DNA of 64,000 nucleotides, from positions 5,518,001-5,582,000 of the forward strand of contig NC_016887.1 of NCBI RefSeq assembly GCF_000284035.1, given 5' to 3'. Below the pieces are notes generated by a model. It did no database searches. It was given only the letters and a program-made list of their open reading frames with translations, and was not told the origin of the DNA. The position numbers and the translations under genes were made by a program. Positions 35,455 through 45,706 of this stretch are shown piece by piece. Every line of letters starts with the position of its first letter. The first letter of the stretch is position 1. The stretch is from Nocardia cyriacigeorgica GUH-2. GTDB taxonomy: Bacteria; Actinomycetota; Actinomycetes; Mycobacteriales; Mycobacteriaceae.

Positions 35455-36788
35455 GCGCGGGTTCCTTCGGGTGTGGCGGCCGCGGCCGCGTGTGCGGCGG
35501 CGGGCAGGGCGGCGGCGATACGGGCGAATGCGTCCTCGTCGAGCGCCGCGGACACGAACCACGCTTCGAACGCGCTCGGCGGCGCGTAGACCCCGCCCTC
35601 GAGCAGGGCGTGGAAGAAGGCGGGATAACGCCAGGTCTGGCTCGCCTTGGCGGTGGCGTAGTCGATGACCGGGGAGTCGGCGAAGAACACGCTCACCATA
35701 TTGCCTGCGAACTGAACCTGGTGCTCGACCCCTGCCTCACCCAGCGCCTCGGCGAACAGGATGCCCAGCCGTTCGGAGTTGCGGTTCAGCGTCGCGTACA
35801 CCTCGTCGTCGGCCGCACGCAGCGTGGCCAGGCCCGCGGCCACCGCGACCGGATTCCCGGACAGGGTGCCGGCCTGATAGACCGGGCCCAGCGGAGCCAG
35901 ATGATTCATGATCTCGGCGCGGCCACCGAACGCCGCCGCGGGCAGGCCGCCGCTCATCACCTTGCCGAAGGTGTACAGATCGCCCGCGACGCCGTCGAGC
36001 CCGAACCAGCCCGACGGGCTCACCCGGAAACCGGTCATCACTTCGTCCATGATCAGCAGCGCGCCGTGCTCGATGGTCAGCTTGCGCAGGCCGGCGTTGA
36101 AACCCGGCAGCGGCGCGACCGCGCCCATATTGCCCGCGGCCGCCTCGGTGATCACGCAGGCGATCTCACCGGGGTTCGCCTCGAACGCGGCCGTCACGGC
36201 CTCGAGATCGTTGTAGGGCAGCACGATGGTGTCGGCGGCCTGCGCGCCGGTCACGCCGGGCGAGGTGGGCAGGCCGAGGGTGGCGACACCCGAACCCGCG
36301 TCGGCCAGCAGCGCATCCACGTGGCCGTGGTAGCAGCCGGCGAACTTGATGATCTTGGTGCGGCCGGTGTAGCCGCGGGCGAGCCGGACCGCGCTCATGG
36401 TGGCCTCGGTGCCGGAATTGACCAGCCGGACCCGATCAACCGGCGCGACCCGCCCGGCGATGTGCTCGGCGAGTTCGATCTCGGCCTCGGTCGGCGCGCC
36501 GAACGACAAGCCGCCCGTGGCCGCCTTCTGTACCGCCTCGACGACGGCGGGATGGGCGTGCCCGAGAATCATCGGCCCCCAGGAACACACCAGGTCGACG
36601 TAGTCGTTGCCATCGGCGTCGGTGAGGGTGCAGCCGTTGGCCGAGGCGATGAAGCGGGGCGTGCCGCCCACCGACTGGAAGGCCCGCACCGGCGAGTTGA
36701 CACCGCCGGGAATGACGGCGGTGGCTCGTTCGAAGAGCTGAGCGGAAACCGGCACCGTTGCCCTGGTCACGCGCGGAGAAGAACTCAC
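35451..36788 (-). CDS. hemL: Glutamate-1-semialdehyde 2,1-aminomutase HemL
   Basis: A 445-aa class III PLP aminotransferase that makes 5-aminolevulinate for heme. Seen: the start motif [34 protein letters not shown] substrate loop, [13 protein letters not shown], the PLP lysine in TFGKVMSGG (K276), and GFRVSPSGW. The length is normal for the family. The stop overlaps the histidine phosphatase gene, placing it first in the leftward operon that continues through thioredoxin, ccdA, resB and ccsB. Confidence 0.95.
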   Translation of the reverse strand: MSSSPRVTRATVPVSAQLFERATAVIPGGVNSPVRAFQSVGGTPRFIASANGCTLTDADGNDYVDLVCSWGPMILGHAHPAVVEAVQKAATGGLSFGAPTEAEIELAEHIAGRVAPVDRVRLVNSGTEATMSAVRLARGYTGRTKIIKFAGCYHGHVDALLADAGSGVATLGLPTSPGVTGAQAADTIVLPYNDLEAVTAAFEANPGEIACVITEAAAGNMGAVAPLPGFNAGLRKLTIEHGALLIMDEVMTGFRVSPSGWFGLDGVAGDLYTFGKVMSGGLPAAAFGGRAEIMNHLAPLGPVYQAGTLSGNPVAVAAGLATLRAADDEVYATLNRNSERLGILFAEALGEAGVEHQVQFAGNMVSVFFADSPVIDYATAKASQTWRYPAFFHALLEGGVYAPPSAFEAWFVSAALDEDAFARIAAALPAAAHAAAAATPEGTRA

Positions 36789-36873
36789 GCGTTCCAGTCT
36801 GGCAGCCGTGCCCGATCGAGTCGACGACAGGGTGTAGTGGAGTGACCCACACCGCAGCCGGAATCGGCCTCGA

Positions 36874-37419
36874 TCAGGTGTACATGCAGGGCACGGAGGC
36901 CGAGATCGTGTGCAGCCAGCACATGACGTTGTTGTAGACGCCCGCCGAACCGGTCTCCGGCGCGAACACCGCGGCCGGTGGCGCGGGCTCGAGCGGCAGG
37001 CCGGGAGCCGCGACCGCCGGTGCGGCGGCGAAACCGATCGCCGCGACCGCCGCTACCGCCGCACAGGTCCTCATTACCAGCCGATTCATGGCCTCATCCT
37101 TCGCTAGGTCGTCCCCCGGGCCCAGACGGTAGCCGAATCCGATTCTGCCGCAAAAAACATTCCGGTCGGAATCGTTTGGCCTGACGGCACGGACGATCCG
37201 GGTGACTAGATCGATCAACGCCAGCCCCGCCGCGGCGATCAGCAGCGCCGCCAGCACCAGCCACGGACCCGAATACCGGGTGGCGGTGAAACCGGGCACC
37301 TCACCCATCGGGGCGAACTGCGTCGTTTGCACGCCTTGACGCCAACTGAGCACGGCCGCAACGACACACACCACCGCGAGCACCGCGTCCACGGCCATCA
37401 ATACGGTTCGTCGGTTCAT
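36874..37419 (-). CDS. Membrane protein continuous in frame with a small secreted protein
   Basis: The open frame of 181 aa starts with a two-helix membrane segment ([18 protein letters not shown], and [19 protein letters not shown]), passes through about 30 odd residues, and then enters a second unit starting MNRLVMRTC at 37089. That 71-aa unit has its own signal peptide ([19 protein letters not shown]) and ends [19 protein letters not shown], so it looks like a separate small secreted protein with its own AAGGATGAGG ribosome site. The frame between the two lacks a stop. It overlaps the preceding gene by ATGA at 37416-37419. Function unknown; two genes with a lost stop codon is my preferred reading. 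Confidence 0.65.
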   Translation of the reverse strand: MNRRTVLMAVDAVLAVVCVVAAVLSWRQGVQTTQFAPMGEVPGFTATRYSGPWLVLAALLIAAAGLALIDLVTRIVRAVRPNDSDRNVFCGRIGFGYRLGPGDDLAKDEAMNRLVMRTCAAVAAVAAIGFAAAPAVAAPGLPLEPAPPAAVFAPETGSAGVYNNVMCWLHTISASVPCMYT

Positions 37420-38003
37420 CCGTCGGCTCCGTTCTCGTCGGGACGCTCGACCACCGGATCCGCGGAATCCCGGGAACCCGCACCGCCTCCCGCGGTGCCG
37501 TCACCCGGCCGCGAATCGAGCGTCCGCTGATCCAATGCGGCGGTCAACGCGGCGCGCAGGCCGCGGTGATCGCGGGCCCACGCCTGCACCACCTCGCCGT
37601 CGGTGCGCCGCAGCCCGATACCGGTGCGGCGGCGCGGCACGCCGGACAGTTCGCCGAGCGCACGCGCGGACTCCCAGGGTTCCTCATCCCAGCTCTGCTC
37701 ATCGGCTTCGCCGAGGACCGCGTCGATGGCGGTCAGCGGCAACGTCTCGGTGCCGTTGCGCAGCGCGTGCGGGGTGAGTTCGACGCTGACATGGCGGCGC
37801 GCGGCCACCACTTGCAGTGCGACGAAGGCGGCGATCAGCACGGCACAGAACACGAGGGCGAACCAGTGCGGAGTGCTTCCGGTCGCGAGTTCCAGAACGA
37901 GGATGAGCAGGCACAGCGCGGGCCCGTAGGCGACCGCGCGCCAGCGTCCGCCGGGTTCGGCGAACAGGACGGTCCCGGAATCGTTCATGACAGCACCGCT
38001 CAT
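37416..38003 (-). CDS. Membrane protein with a cytoplasmic C-terminal domain (unknown)
   Basis: A 195-aa protein with two close transmembrane helices (VAYGPALCLLILVLELATG and WFALVFCAVLIAAFVALQVVAAR) and a soluble domain with VELTPHALRNGTETLPLTAIDAVLG and LSGVPRRRTGIGLRRTDGEVVQAWARDH, a PH-like arrangement that recurs in actinobacterial small membrane proteins. No function is known to me. An internal ATG at 37988 is an alternative start. It overlaps the next gene by ATGA, so the two are likely one transcript. Confidence 0.7.
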   Translation of the reverse strand: MSGAVMNDSGTVLFAEPGGRWRAVAYGPALCLLILVLELATGSTPHWFALVFCAVLIAAFVALQVVAARRHVSVELTPHALRNGTETLPLTAIDAVLGEADEQSWDEEPWESARALGELSGVPRRRTGIGLRRTDGEVVQAWARDHRGLRAALTAALDQRTLDSRPGDGTAGGGAGSRDSADPVVERPDENGADG

Positions 38004-38037
38004 GACGACCGGAACCGGAATAGCGGCTGGGAAGAAA

Positions 38038-38157
38038 TCAGCCGAGGAGGCTGGGGATCAGCAGGACGGCGACGGTGACCAGACCGAACAGCACCAGCAG
38101 GCTCAATACGAGCAGATCCCGCCGAACGCTCTGTGGCTGTTGGATCACCACTCGCAT
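38038..38157 (-). CDS. Very small single-helix membrane protein (39 aa)
   Basis: The 39-aa sequence MRVVIQQPQSVRRDLLVLSLLVLFGLVTVAVLLIPSLLG has a short basic start and one transmembrane helix. A strong GGAGG ribosome site lies six bases before the ATG at 38157, which chooses this start over the longer frame. It precedes the 195-aa membrane gene by 34 bp and may be in the same operon. Confidence 0.6.
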   Translation of the reverse strand: MRVVIQQPQSVRRDLLVLSLLVLFGLVTVAVLLIPSLLG

Positions 38158-38302
38158 TACTGCCTCCGATCTCCCGGAGCAGTCGCGACGTCCATATCCG
38201 AACGTTCGGGCGACAACTTCGGGTTCCCACTCCTGCTGTGACAACCCTCACGATACATGCCGCCGCAGCGCCGACAAACTCACCCCGAGCGCCGGCAACC
38301 GT

Positions 38303-38821
38303 TCACCGCCGGTTCATCTGGAAGTAGCGAGTCGAGTCCGGACGGTGACTCAGGTAGATCGCGCCCGCCGCGAGCACGCCCTGCACGATGGCCGCACCAC
38401 CGGCCACCAGCGAGGCGATGCCACTCACCGCGTCCAGCGCGAATAGCGAGCCGATGGCCATGAACACCAGCCAGACACCGGCGAAGGTGAGCACCGCACG
38501 CGCCCAGCCCTTGCCGCGCGCGAGTTGATGCACCACCAGCAGGCCGATGCCCGCGATCACCAGGCCGAACACCACCACCAGTGCGAACGCGATCGTCACC
38601 ATCAGCTCGGCGGTCGCCTCGCTGAACTGCGGATCGGTCGCGCGGGCCTGTTCGAGCATGTCGGCGGTGAAGCTGTCGCGCTGGTCGATGGCGGTGATCA
38701 CCGAGGCGATCAGCTGCACCAGACCGACCGCGATGGCGGCCCACCACAGCTGGCGCGCGGTGCCCACGTCTTCGGGCATGACCGGTGCCGGGTCGGCGCC
38801 CGGCGGTTTCGGCATACTCAC
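38303..38821 (-). CDS. Four-helix membrane protein following hemB
   Basis: A 172-aa membrane protein with four helices: [68 protein letters not shown] and [23 protein letters not shown]. Its start GTG overlaps the hemB stop by GTGA. In M. tuberculosis a membrane protein also follows hemB, so this is a conserved neighbour, but its role in heme synthesis is unknown. Confidence 0.75.
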   Translation of the reverse strand: MSMPKPPGADPAPVMPEDVGTARQLWWAAIAVGLVQLIASVITAIDQRDSFTADMLEQARATDPQFSEATAELMVTIAFALVVVFGLVIAGIGLLVVHQLARGKGWARAVLTFAGVWLVFMAIGSLFALDAVSGIASLVAGGAAIVQGVLAAGAIYLSHRPDSTRYFQMNRR

Positions 38822-39795
38822 GACAGCCAGTGCGCCGCCTCGGTCGCCCAGTAGGTGAGCACGATGTCCGCACCCGCCCGGCGGATACCGATCAGCGATT
38901 CGAGGATGGCGCCGCGACGGTCGATCCAGCCGCGTTCGGCGGCGGCGGTGATCATCGCGTACTCGCCGGAGATCTGATAGGCCGCGACCGGCACCGTGGA
39001 GCGGTCGGCGACCTCGCGCAGGATGTCCAGGTAGGACATGGCCGGCTTCACCATCACCAGGTCGGCGCCTTCGGCCAGGTCCAGTTCCACCTCGCGCAGC
39101 GATTCGCGGCGGTTGGCCGGATCCTGCTGGTAGGTGCGCCGGTCGCCCTGGAGCGAGGAGCCGACGGCCTCCCGGAAGGGCCCGTAGAAGGCCGAGGCGT
39201 ATTTCGCGGCGTAGGCGAGGATCCCGGTATCGAGGTGGCCGGTGGCGTCGAGACCGCCGCGGATCGCGCCGACCTGGCCGTCCATCATGCCGCTGGTGCC
39301 GAGCAGATCGGCGCCGGCCTCGGCTTGGGCGATGGCCATCTCGACGTAGCGGTCGAGGGTGGCGTCGTTGTCCACCGAGCCGTCGTCGGCCAGCACACCG
39401 CAGTGGCCGTGATCGGTGAACTCGTCCAGGCAGGTGTCGGCCATGATCACCGTGGCGGAGCCGACCTCCTCGGCAAGGGCGCGCAGTCCGCGGTTCAGAA
39501 TGCCGTCCGGATCGGTGGCCCCGCTGCCGGTGGCGTCCTTGTCCTCCGGACGCGGCACCCCGAACAGCATCAGCCCGCCGACACCGGCCGATACCGCCTC
39601 GACCGCGGCCTTGCGCAGCGAATCCATCGAATGCTGCTGCACACCCGGCATGGATCCGATCTCGCGCGGTGCGTCGATGCCGTCGGCCACGAACATCGGC
39701 AGCACCAGATGCCGCGGCTCGAGCGAGGTCTCCGCCACCAGCCGCCGGATCGCAGGGGTACGCCGCAGCCGGCGCGGACGTTCCGTTCCCGTCAT
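38818..39795 (-). CDS. hemB: Delta-aminolevulinic acid dehydratase HemB (porphobilinogen synthase)
   Basis: A 325-aa enzyme that joins two aminolevulinate molecules into porphobilinogen. Seen: [34 protein letters not shown] at the N-terminus, [18 protein letters not shown] with the cysteine/zinc-type region, and the Schiff-base lysines in [16 protein letters not shown] and [13 protein letters not shown]. The start at 39795 fits the family; the frame extends 37 codons further up without good support. Divergent from the next gene at 39994. Confidence 0.95.
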   Translation of the reverse strand: MTGTERPRRLRRTPAIRRLVAETSLEPRHLVLPMFVADGIDAPREIGSMPGVQQHSMDSLRKAAVEAVSAGVGGLMLFGVPRPEDKDATGSGATDPDGILNRGLRALAEEVGSATVIMADTCLDEFTDHGHCGVLADDGSVDNDATLDRYVEMAIAQAEAGADLLGTSGMMDGQVGAIRGGLDATGHLDTGILAYAAKYASAFYGPFREAVGSSLQGDRRTYQQDPANRRESLREVELDLAEGADLVMVKPAMSYLDILREVADRSTVPVAAYQISGEYAMITAAAERGWIDRRGAILESLIGIRRAGADIVLTYWATEAAHWLS

Positions 39796-39993
39796 AGCCC
39801 GCACGATACGCCTGCGGTGTGGTTCGCGTTCAGCCGCGTCGACGCCCTCCGATCGCCGCGATCGCGCCCGTATCCGCCGGTCGAGCGGCCGAAAGTCGTT
39901 GCGCACAACGAAGTTTGTCGGTGGTCGCGGGTAGAATCGAAGACATGTTCGAAGGGGTCCGCGTGCCCCGGATCACCACGGGAGGGATGTCAG

Positions 39994-40263
39994 ATGGCCT
40001 CGAAGACCGCTCGCATCGACCACGTCCACGCCGCACCCGCACGGCGCCCGCTACCGGCCGGGCGGCCGCGCTCCTGGTACATCCTGCACAACCGGCGGCG
40101 CAAGGCGATGCGGCTGGCCATCGCGCTGCTCGATTCGGGCGTCTACGCGCCGGGCTATGCCACCGACCGCAAGATCCGCGCCGCCGCCGAGGTCGCCGGG
40201 GTGCGCCCGCCCTCCGACGCCACCTGTGAGCTGGTGCGCACGCTGCTACGTCAGCACCGCTGA
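39994..40263 (+). CDS. Conserved-looking hypothetical 89-aa protein
   Basis: A small basic protein with a GGAGGG site just upstream of the ATG at 39994. The middle part, SWYILHNRRRKAMRLAIALLDSGVYAPGYATDRKIRAAAEVAGVRPPSDATCELVRTLL, is a single compact helical block; the arginine content suggests nucleic-acid contact, but no known fold is recognised. It lies divergent from hemB and 190 bp before the large duplicated-domain gene. A hairpin follows. Confidence 0.65.
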   Translation: MASKTARIDHVHAAPARRPLPAGRPRSWYILHNRRRKAMRLAIALLDSGVYAPGYATDRKIRAAAEVAGVRPPSDATCELVRTLLRQHR

Positions 40264-40271
40264 GCGGCGGT

Positions 40272-40301
40272 GAGCCTGCGCCGCCGCGGTCGCGCAGGCT
40301 C
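40272..40301 (+). terminator. Terminator after the 89-aa gene
   Basis: GAGCCTGCGC and GCGCAGGCTC form a perfect 10-bp stem with a 10-base loop, beginning nine bases past the stop codon. Confidence 0.8.
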
Positions 40302-40453
40302 GCCCCGTGGGCGATCGGCGTCGAATGACGCTCACCGGCCGGAGTTTTCGGCGTACAACACCTGTCGGCCCGCTCGTGTGCTGACTACCATCGGTCTCCG
40401 CCCACGAGCGCGGGGACCACCACCGCTCGCCCACAGACGAATTCGGATCAACG

Positions 40454-43036
40454 ATGACATCCGCAGATGCCGTGCACGCCATGCTGCTCGGATTCGCCGG
40501 CCGTATCCCGGACCGGTACCTGACCGATCTTCGCTACGGCCTGAGTCTCGGCGATCAGCGCGAGATCGCCTTCGCCGTCGAGGCGATCGCGCGGCGCCGC
40601 AAGATCGCGCTACGCCCGGCCGAGCTCACGGTGCTGGCCGATATCCTCGGCACCCGTTTCACCCGCTGGGGCAGGCGCGATGTCGTGGCGCCGGGGCTCA
40701 ATGACCGGGTTCCGTTCGAATTCACCCCGCTGCTACCGGAATCGGCCGAGCTGTCGGTGTCACCGATGCCGCGCGCGCTCGACCTGACCGGCGTCACCGG
40801 GAGCGTCGTTCATACACCGGACGCCACCGATGCCGCTGCGGTCGAGGCGGCTCGGGCGCACGCGTCGGTGGTTGGTGTCTGGCGGTCCTGGCGGCGGCCC
40901 GCGCAATCCGACCAGGACGACTGGACGCAGGCGCCGCGCCGGGTCTATCTGGTCGAGGTCGGCGGCGCCGCCCCGCCGTGGGTCGTCGCCGCCGACGTGG
41001 CCTCGGCGCTGCATACCGCGGGTGAGGCCGATGGTCAGGTCGAGGTGTACACCACCGGTGACGACCTGCCGCGTTACCAGCGCACCGCCCGATTGCGCTC
41101 GTGCCTGCTGTGGGCCGCCTCCGGCACCGCGCCGCGCGTGCCCGAGCCGTTCACCGAACATCCGGTCCGCTTCGCGGCCAATCATCCGCGGATGGACGAC
41201 AGCCGGGCCGCGCTGCGTTATCTGCGTAGCGCCCCGATGGTGTGCCGGGCCTCCGGGGTGCCCGATACGGTCGAACCGGAATCGGCTGTGCCGGTGCCGA
41301 TGACGATCCGCACCGACGGTCGTTGGGTGTGGCCGGAAGCTGCTGCGCACTACCTCGACGAGTACGGGCTGGCGCCGGACCCCGCGCTCGTCGAACATCT
41401 GCGAACTGCTGGTCCGCCACCGCTGTTCGTCGACGGTGTTGCGGAATTCCGCGCCGGGATCGTCGGGCGCAACCTGCCGGGGCCGCGCAGCATCGTCAAC
41501 GCGGTTTCGCCGGTGCCGCAACGTCATCGGTATCTGCCCGTGGCGGCGCCCGTCGCGCGGGTGGCGTGGTCGCGGCTGCCGCGCCGGCTCGATCTGACCG
41601 ATCGCTCCGGCTTCGGCGATCTGGTCGATCTGCTGATCGATCGCGCCGACGAGACGGTGCTGGCGGCGGTGCGCGAGATCGGTGTGGGCGTGGGCCTGTG
41701 GCGGGCCTGGCGGTATCCCGCGCACCAGCCGCCGCAGCGCGGGCATCGGCACTATCTGGTGGAAGTGAGTTCGATGAACGCCTTCCATCGCGCCGCGGGG
41801 CCGCGCTGGATCGAACGAACCACCGCCGCTGCCCGTCGATTCGACGGACTGCCGGTCACCATCGACGTGCACGCAACCGGCGCACCTCGCTCCACCGCCC
41901 AGAACCGGGTATTCGACAATGGCGCACTGCTGTGGGCCCGGACCCGTTCGGAATCGCGCACGATCACCCGGATGCGCGCCTTCGTCACCCCGGCCGACCT
42001 GCAAGACGGCGTGCTGCGGTTCCGCGCCGAGATCGCCGCGCAGGAGCGCCGCGCACCGGCCGCCGATTACTGGGCCGAGTTGCGCCGCAATCGCGACGTC
42101 ATCGGTGATATCGCACCGGAACCCGAACCCGCCGACCTTCACGCGCCGGACACCACGCCCCGCCGCGCCCCGGGCGAAACTGCCAGAAGAACCGGCAAAT
42201 TCGTCCTGCGCAGCCTTTTCGCCCTCCCCCTGGCCATCATCGGCTGGGTGCTGCTCGCCGACCATCCAGACGCCGCGGCTTGGTACTTCTACGGCATGTG
42301 CGGCTGGTTCCTCGCCACCCTGATCCTCGGCCTGCTCCTGCTCGAAATCGGCTCCCACCAACAGCGCCGCCCCATCGAAGCCGCCGCCCGCCTCCGCCGC
42401 CGAGCCACCACCGAACGCGCTCAACGCCTGGAGAAATGGCAACGCGCCGCCACCGGCTCGATGATCGAACTCCCCGACTCCCTGGCGGACTTGTACGCCG
42501 AACTACGGCGAACCAGCCACCCGCTCCTGTCCGAGCACCATCGCGACGCCGCCGAGAAGACCGAATCGGCCATCGCGAGTGGCAGCGCCGGCGTCATTGG
42601 CGGGAACGGACGCGACGACCGTACGCGCCGAAACCGTGGCGGCGCCGAGACTTCCGGTAGGCGAAGCGGCAGCCACACAAGCGGGTCGGGCCATAGCTGG
42701 TTCGACGGCAATTCGCGTCACGGAGGCTTACGCGGCCGCGCAACTGTCGACGACGACAACCCACGCGACGGATCCCGCCGCGATGACGCAGTCGGCGGTC
42801 GATCACGCTCCGGTGCTGCGGCACACAGCGTTTCGCGCACCCGGACTTCCCGCGGGGATAGTTCGTCCACGGGCGGTGGCTGGTTCAGCTCGGCCGCAGG
42901 TGCTGCGGCCGGGGACAGCTGGGGCGCCGACGACTCGACCGGGGGCAGCTGGAGCAGCGAGAGTTCCGGCGGAGGGTGGAGCGGCGGAGACTCCGGCGGC
43001 GGGGGCGGTGGCGGCTGTGGTGGTGGCAGTGGATGA
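40454..43036 (+). CDS. Large membrane protein with a duplicated domain and Gly-rich tail (unknown)
   Basis: An 860-aa protein. A domain occurs twice, at about residues 105-240 and 380-520: each copy has VGVWRSWRRP/GVGLWRAWRYP, then YLVEVG/YLVEVS, and a shared LLWA block. Between them lies TIRTDGRWVWPEAAAHYLDEYGLAPD. Two transmembrane helices follow at about 586-603 and 611-633 (LFALPLAIIGWVLLA and WFLATLILGLLLLEIG). The C-terminal third is cytoplasmic-looking and ends in a Gly/Ser-rich tail. I do not recognise the family. It sits between hemB and the hemACD operon; its role there is unknown. A perfect hairpin follows. Confidence 0.7.
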   Translation: MTSADAVHAMLLGFAGRIPDRYLTDLRYGLSLGDQREIAFAVEAIARRRKIALRPAELTVLADILGTRFTRWGRRDVVAPGLNDRVPFEFTPLLPESAELSVSPMPRALDLTGVTGSVVHTPDATDAAAVEAARAHASVVGVWRSWRRPAQSDQDDWTQAPRRVYLVEVGGAAPPWVVAADVASALHTAGEADGQVEVYTTGDDLPRYQRTARLRSCLLWAASGTAPRVPEPFTEHPVRFAANHPRMDDSRAALRYLRSAPMVCRASGVPDTVEPESAVPVPMTIRTDGRWVWPEAAAHYLDEYGLAPDPALVEHLRTAGPPPLFVDGVAEFRAGIVGRNLPGPRSIVNAVSPVPQRHRYLPVAAPVARVAWSRLPRRLDLTDRSGFGDLVDLLIDRADETVLAAVREIGVGVGLWRAWRYPAHQPPQRGHRHYLVEVSSMNAFHRAAGPRWIERTTAAARRFDGLPVTIDVHATGAPRSTAQNRVFDNGALLWARTRSESRTITRMRAFVTPADLQDGVLRFRAEIAAQERRAPAADYWAELRRNRDVIGDIAPEPEPADLHAPDTTPRRAPGETARRTGKFVLRSLFALPLAIIGWVLLADHPDAAAWYFYGMCGWFLATLILGLLLLEIGSHQQRRPIEAAARLRRRATTERAQRLEKWQRAATGSMIELPDSLADLYAELRRTSHPLLSEHHRDAAEKTESAIASGSAGVIGGNGRDDRTRRNRGGAETSGRRSGSHTSGSGHSWFDGNSRHGGLRGRATVDDDNPRDGSRRDDAVGGRSRSGAAAHSVSRTRTSRGDSSSTGGGWFSSAAGAAAGDSWGADDSTGGSWSSESSGGGWSGGDSGGGGGGGCGGGSG

Positions 43037-43046
43037 CCCGAACGCA

Positions 43047-43077
43047 CCAGCAGCGCGATCATCGATCGCGCTGCTGG
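43047..43077. terminator. Bidirectional terminator between the 860-aa gene and hemD
   Basis: CCAGCAGCGCGAT and ATCGCGCTGCTGG form a perfect 13-bp stem with a five-base loop between two convergent genes. Confidence 0.88.
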
Positions 43078-43109
43078 GTCGAACTGTGTTGTGCCGTGCG
43101 GCGGCCGGG

Positions 43110-44672
43110 CTAGCGGCTGCGGCGGCTCTTCTTGCGCGGCGGGGGCAGCAGGCCCTCGGCGCGCAGCCGGGCGGCATGCTCGGCCAGGGCCTCCACCAGC
43201 GGGCCGACCTGGGCGGTTTCCGGCTGCACGTCCACGCGCAGGCCGAACTCGATGGCGGTCTCGGCGGTCTTGGGGCCGATGCACGCGACGATGGTGCGGG
43301 CGTGCGGCTTACCGGCGATACCGACCAGGTTGCGGACGGTGGAGGACGAGGTGAACAGGACCGCGTCGAAACCACCGGTCTTGATCATCTCGCGGGTCTC
43401 GGCCGGCGGCGGCGAGGCACGCACCGTGCGGTAGGCGGTGACGTCGTCGATTTCCCAGCCGCGGTCGCGCAGCCCCTCGGCCAGCGTCTCGGTGGCGATA
43501 TCGGCGCGCGGCAGCAGCACCCGGTTCACCGGATCGAACACGTCGTCGTAGGGCGGGAAGTCGGCGAGCAGGCCCTCGGAGGACTGTTCACCGCTGGGCA
43601 GCAGTTCCGGGTTGATGCCGAACGAGCGCACCTTGTCCGCGGTGGCCTCGCCGACGCAGGCGATCTTCACCCCGGAGAACGCCCGCGCGTCCAGTCCGAA
43701 CTCGGAGAACTTCTCCCACACCGCGCGCACCGCGTTGGTGGAGGTGAACACCACCCACTGGTAGCGGCCGTCGACCAGGCCCTTGACCGCGCGCTCCATC
43801 TGCGCGGGGCTGCGCGGCGGCTCGACCGCGATGGTCGGCACTTCCATCGGGATGGCGCCGTGGGTGACCAGGCGCTCGCTCATCTCGGCGGCCTGATCCT
43901 TGGTGCGCGGCACCAGCACGGTCCAGCCGTACAGTGCCCGCGATTCCCACCACGACATCTTCGACCGCTGCGCGACCACCTTGCCGATGGTCACCACCAG
44001 TGGGCCCACCAGTTCGGAGGCGGCGCTGTTGAGCGTGGCCAGGGTGGCTTCGATGGTGCGCTGCTGCCGGGTGGTGCCGCGCACGGTCACCGCGACCGGC
44101 GTCTGCGGGGCCATACCGTGCTCGACCAGCGCGCTGGCGGTCTCGGCCAGGTGTCCGGAGGTGGCGTGCAGCACCAGCGGCCCGGGCGCGGCGGCCAGTG
44201 CCGCCCAGTCCACCTCGCCGCGCACATCGGCCTCGGTGTGGCCCGATCCCAGTGCGATACCGGCGTAGCTCGGCACCGCCGACCCACCGGGCAGACCCGG
44301 CAGCACCTCGAACACCATGTGCGAGCGAGTCACGGTGGTGACCTCGGCGATCACCGCGTCGGTGGTCAGCGGATCGCCGGCGACCACGCGCACCACATCG
44401 TGTCCGGCGCGGGCCTCGGCGATCAGCGTCTTGGCGACCTCGGCCGGCTCACCGAGAGCGGGCCGCACGTCGACGGCGGGCTCGCCGTCGGGTCCCGGCT
44501 CGACGGCCGTGCCGATCAGGGCGAGCACACCCTTGTCGACATCGGGGTCGGTGAAGGCGAGCGTTGCCCGGCCGAGCACCTCGCGGGCCCGCACGGTGAG
44601 CAGCGCCGGATCTCCTGGACCCGACCCGACGAACAGGATCCGACCGGGATGCTTCTTAGCGGCTCGACTCAT
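43110..44672 (-). CDS. hemD: Bifunctional uroporphyrinogen-III C-methyltransferase/synthase (CobA-HemD)
   Basis: A 520-aa fusion. The N-terminal half is a SUMT-like methyltransferase, with [18 protein letters not shown] (residues 12-29), [11 protein letters not shown] and [19 protein letters not shown]; the C-terminal half (from about 250, [19 protein letters not shown]) is uroporphyrinogen-III synthase. The N-terminal part lacks some residues of a classic SUMT, as in other actinobacteria where the fusion serves mainly in heme synthesis. It ends the leftward rex-hemA-hemC-hemD series and overlaps the hemC stop. Confidence 0.92.
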   Translation of the reverse strand: MSRAAKKHPGRILFVGSGPGDPALLTVRAREVLGRATLAFTDPDVDKGVLALIGTAVEPGPDGEPAVDVRPALGEPAEVAKTLIAEARAGHDVVRVVAGDPLTTDAVIAEVTTVTRSHMVFEVLPGLPGGSAVPSYAGIALGSGHTEADVRGEVDWAALAAAPGPLVLHATSGHLAETASALVEHGMAPQTPVAVTVRGTTRQQRTIEATLATLNSAASELVGPLVVTIGKVVAQRSKMSWWESRALYGWTVLVPRTKDQAAEMSERLVTHGAIPMEVPTIAVEPPRSPAQMERAVKGLVDGRYQWVVFTSTNAVRAVWEKFSEFGLDARAFSGVKIACVGEATADKVRSFGINPELLPSGEQSSEGLLADFPPYDDVFDPVNRVLLPRADIATETLAEGLRDRGWEIDDVTAYRTVRASPPPAETREMIKTGGFDAVLFTSSSTVRNLVGIAGKPHARTIVACIGPKTAETAIEFGLRVDVQPETAQVGPLVEALAEHAARLRAEGLLPPPRKKSRRSR

Positions 44673-45706
44673 CGGTTGTTCTCCATTGGACTGGGATCGG
44701 TGACGTCTGTGGGGGCGGCCGCTACCGGGGCGGGTTCGGCGGCGAGCAATTCGCGCGCGCCGAGCTCCAGCAGCTCGCGGGCCAGCGCCCGCCCCAATTC
44801 GGCGGCATCAGCGGGCGCACCCACCACCGACGCGCGCAGCACGTCGGAGCCGTCGATGGCCGCCGCGCATCCGCGCAGCGAGAGTTCCTCGACGATGCGA
44901 CCGTCGTCGTCGAGGGATTCGACCACCTCGGCGATGGCGCCGACCGGTGCGGTACAGCCGGCCTCCAGTTCGGCCAGCAACGCTCGTTCGGCGATCACGG
45001 CGGCGCGGGTGGCGGCATCGTCGAGCTGGGTGAGCAGCTCGATCAGGTCGGTGTCGTCGCTGCGGCATTCCACGGCGAGGGCGCCCTGCGCGGGCGCGGG
45101 CAGCATCTGCACCGGTTCGAGCGCTTCGGTGACGGCGTCGAGGCGGCCGATGCGCGAGAGTCCGGCGCGGGCCACCACGATCGCGTCGAGTTCGCCCTCG
45201 CTGACCTTGCGTAGCCGCGAGTCCAGGTTGCCGCGCAGCGGCACGATCTCCAGGCCGAGGCCGAGCGCGCGCAGCTGGGCGCCGCGGCGCGGGGCGGAGG
45301 TGCCGACCACCGAGCCGACGGGCAGTTCACCGAGTACCAGGCCGTCGCGGGCGACGAGGGCATCGCGCGGGTCCTCGCGCTGCGGGATGGCGGCGATAGT
45401 GAAGCGCTCGTCCGGCGCGGTGGGCAGGTCTTTGTAGGAGTGCACGGCGATGTCGACGGTGCCTGCGGCGAGTTCGTCGCGCAGCGCCGAGGTGAAGACG
45501 CCGACGCCGATCTTCTCCACCGGGTCCGAGGACAGATCGCCGGGTGTCTTGACCACGATCAGTTCCGCGGGCCGTCCGGCGGCGATCAGCGCGTCGCGCA
45601 CGGTCCCGGCCTGGGTCAGCGCGAGCAGGCTGCCCCTGGTGCCGATCCGCAACGGGGTGCGCACATCCGACGCCGACCGCGTGGTGGCCGTCATCGATGC
45701 ATTCAT
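44669..45706 (-). CDS. hemC: Porphobilinogen deaminase HemC
   Basis: A 345-aa enzyme that polymerises four porphobilinogens into hydroxymethylbilane. Seen: [16 protein letters not shown] at residues 19-34, the dipyrromethane-cofactor cysteine in [11 protein letters not shown] (C251), and the substrate-binding region [12 protein letters not shown]. It overlaps hemD by about four bases (ATGA) and its own ATG overlaps the hemA stop. Confidence 0.95.
   Translation of the reverse strand: MNASMTATTRSASDVRTPLRIGTRGSLLALTQAGTVRDALIAAGRPAELIVVKTPGDLSSDPVEKIGVGVFTSALRDELAAGTVDIAVHSYKDLPTAPDERFTIAAIPQREDPRDALVARDGLVLGELPVGSVVGTSAPRRGAQLRALGLGLEIVPLRGNLDSRLRKVSEGELDAIVVARAGLSRIGRLDAVTEALEPVQMLPAPAQGALAVECRSDDTDLIELLTQLDDAATRAAVIAERALLAELEAGCTAPVGAIAEVVESLDDDGRIVEELSLRGCAAAIDGSDVLRASVVGAPADAAELGRALARELLELGARELLAAEPAPVAAAPTDVTDPSPMENNR

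Noticed and set aside
35106-36845. Open frame of 579 codons on the plus strand over hemL
   Set aside because: Antisense shadow of hemL and the Ala-rich tract; highly biased Arg/Gly composition.
42579-45437. Long open frame of 952 codons on the plus strand across the hemC-hemD region
   Set aside because: It is antisense to two well-supported enzymes (hemC and hemD) and has a composition typical of high-G+C shadow frames, with no recognisable domain.
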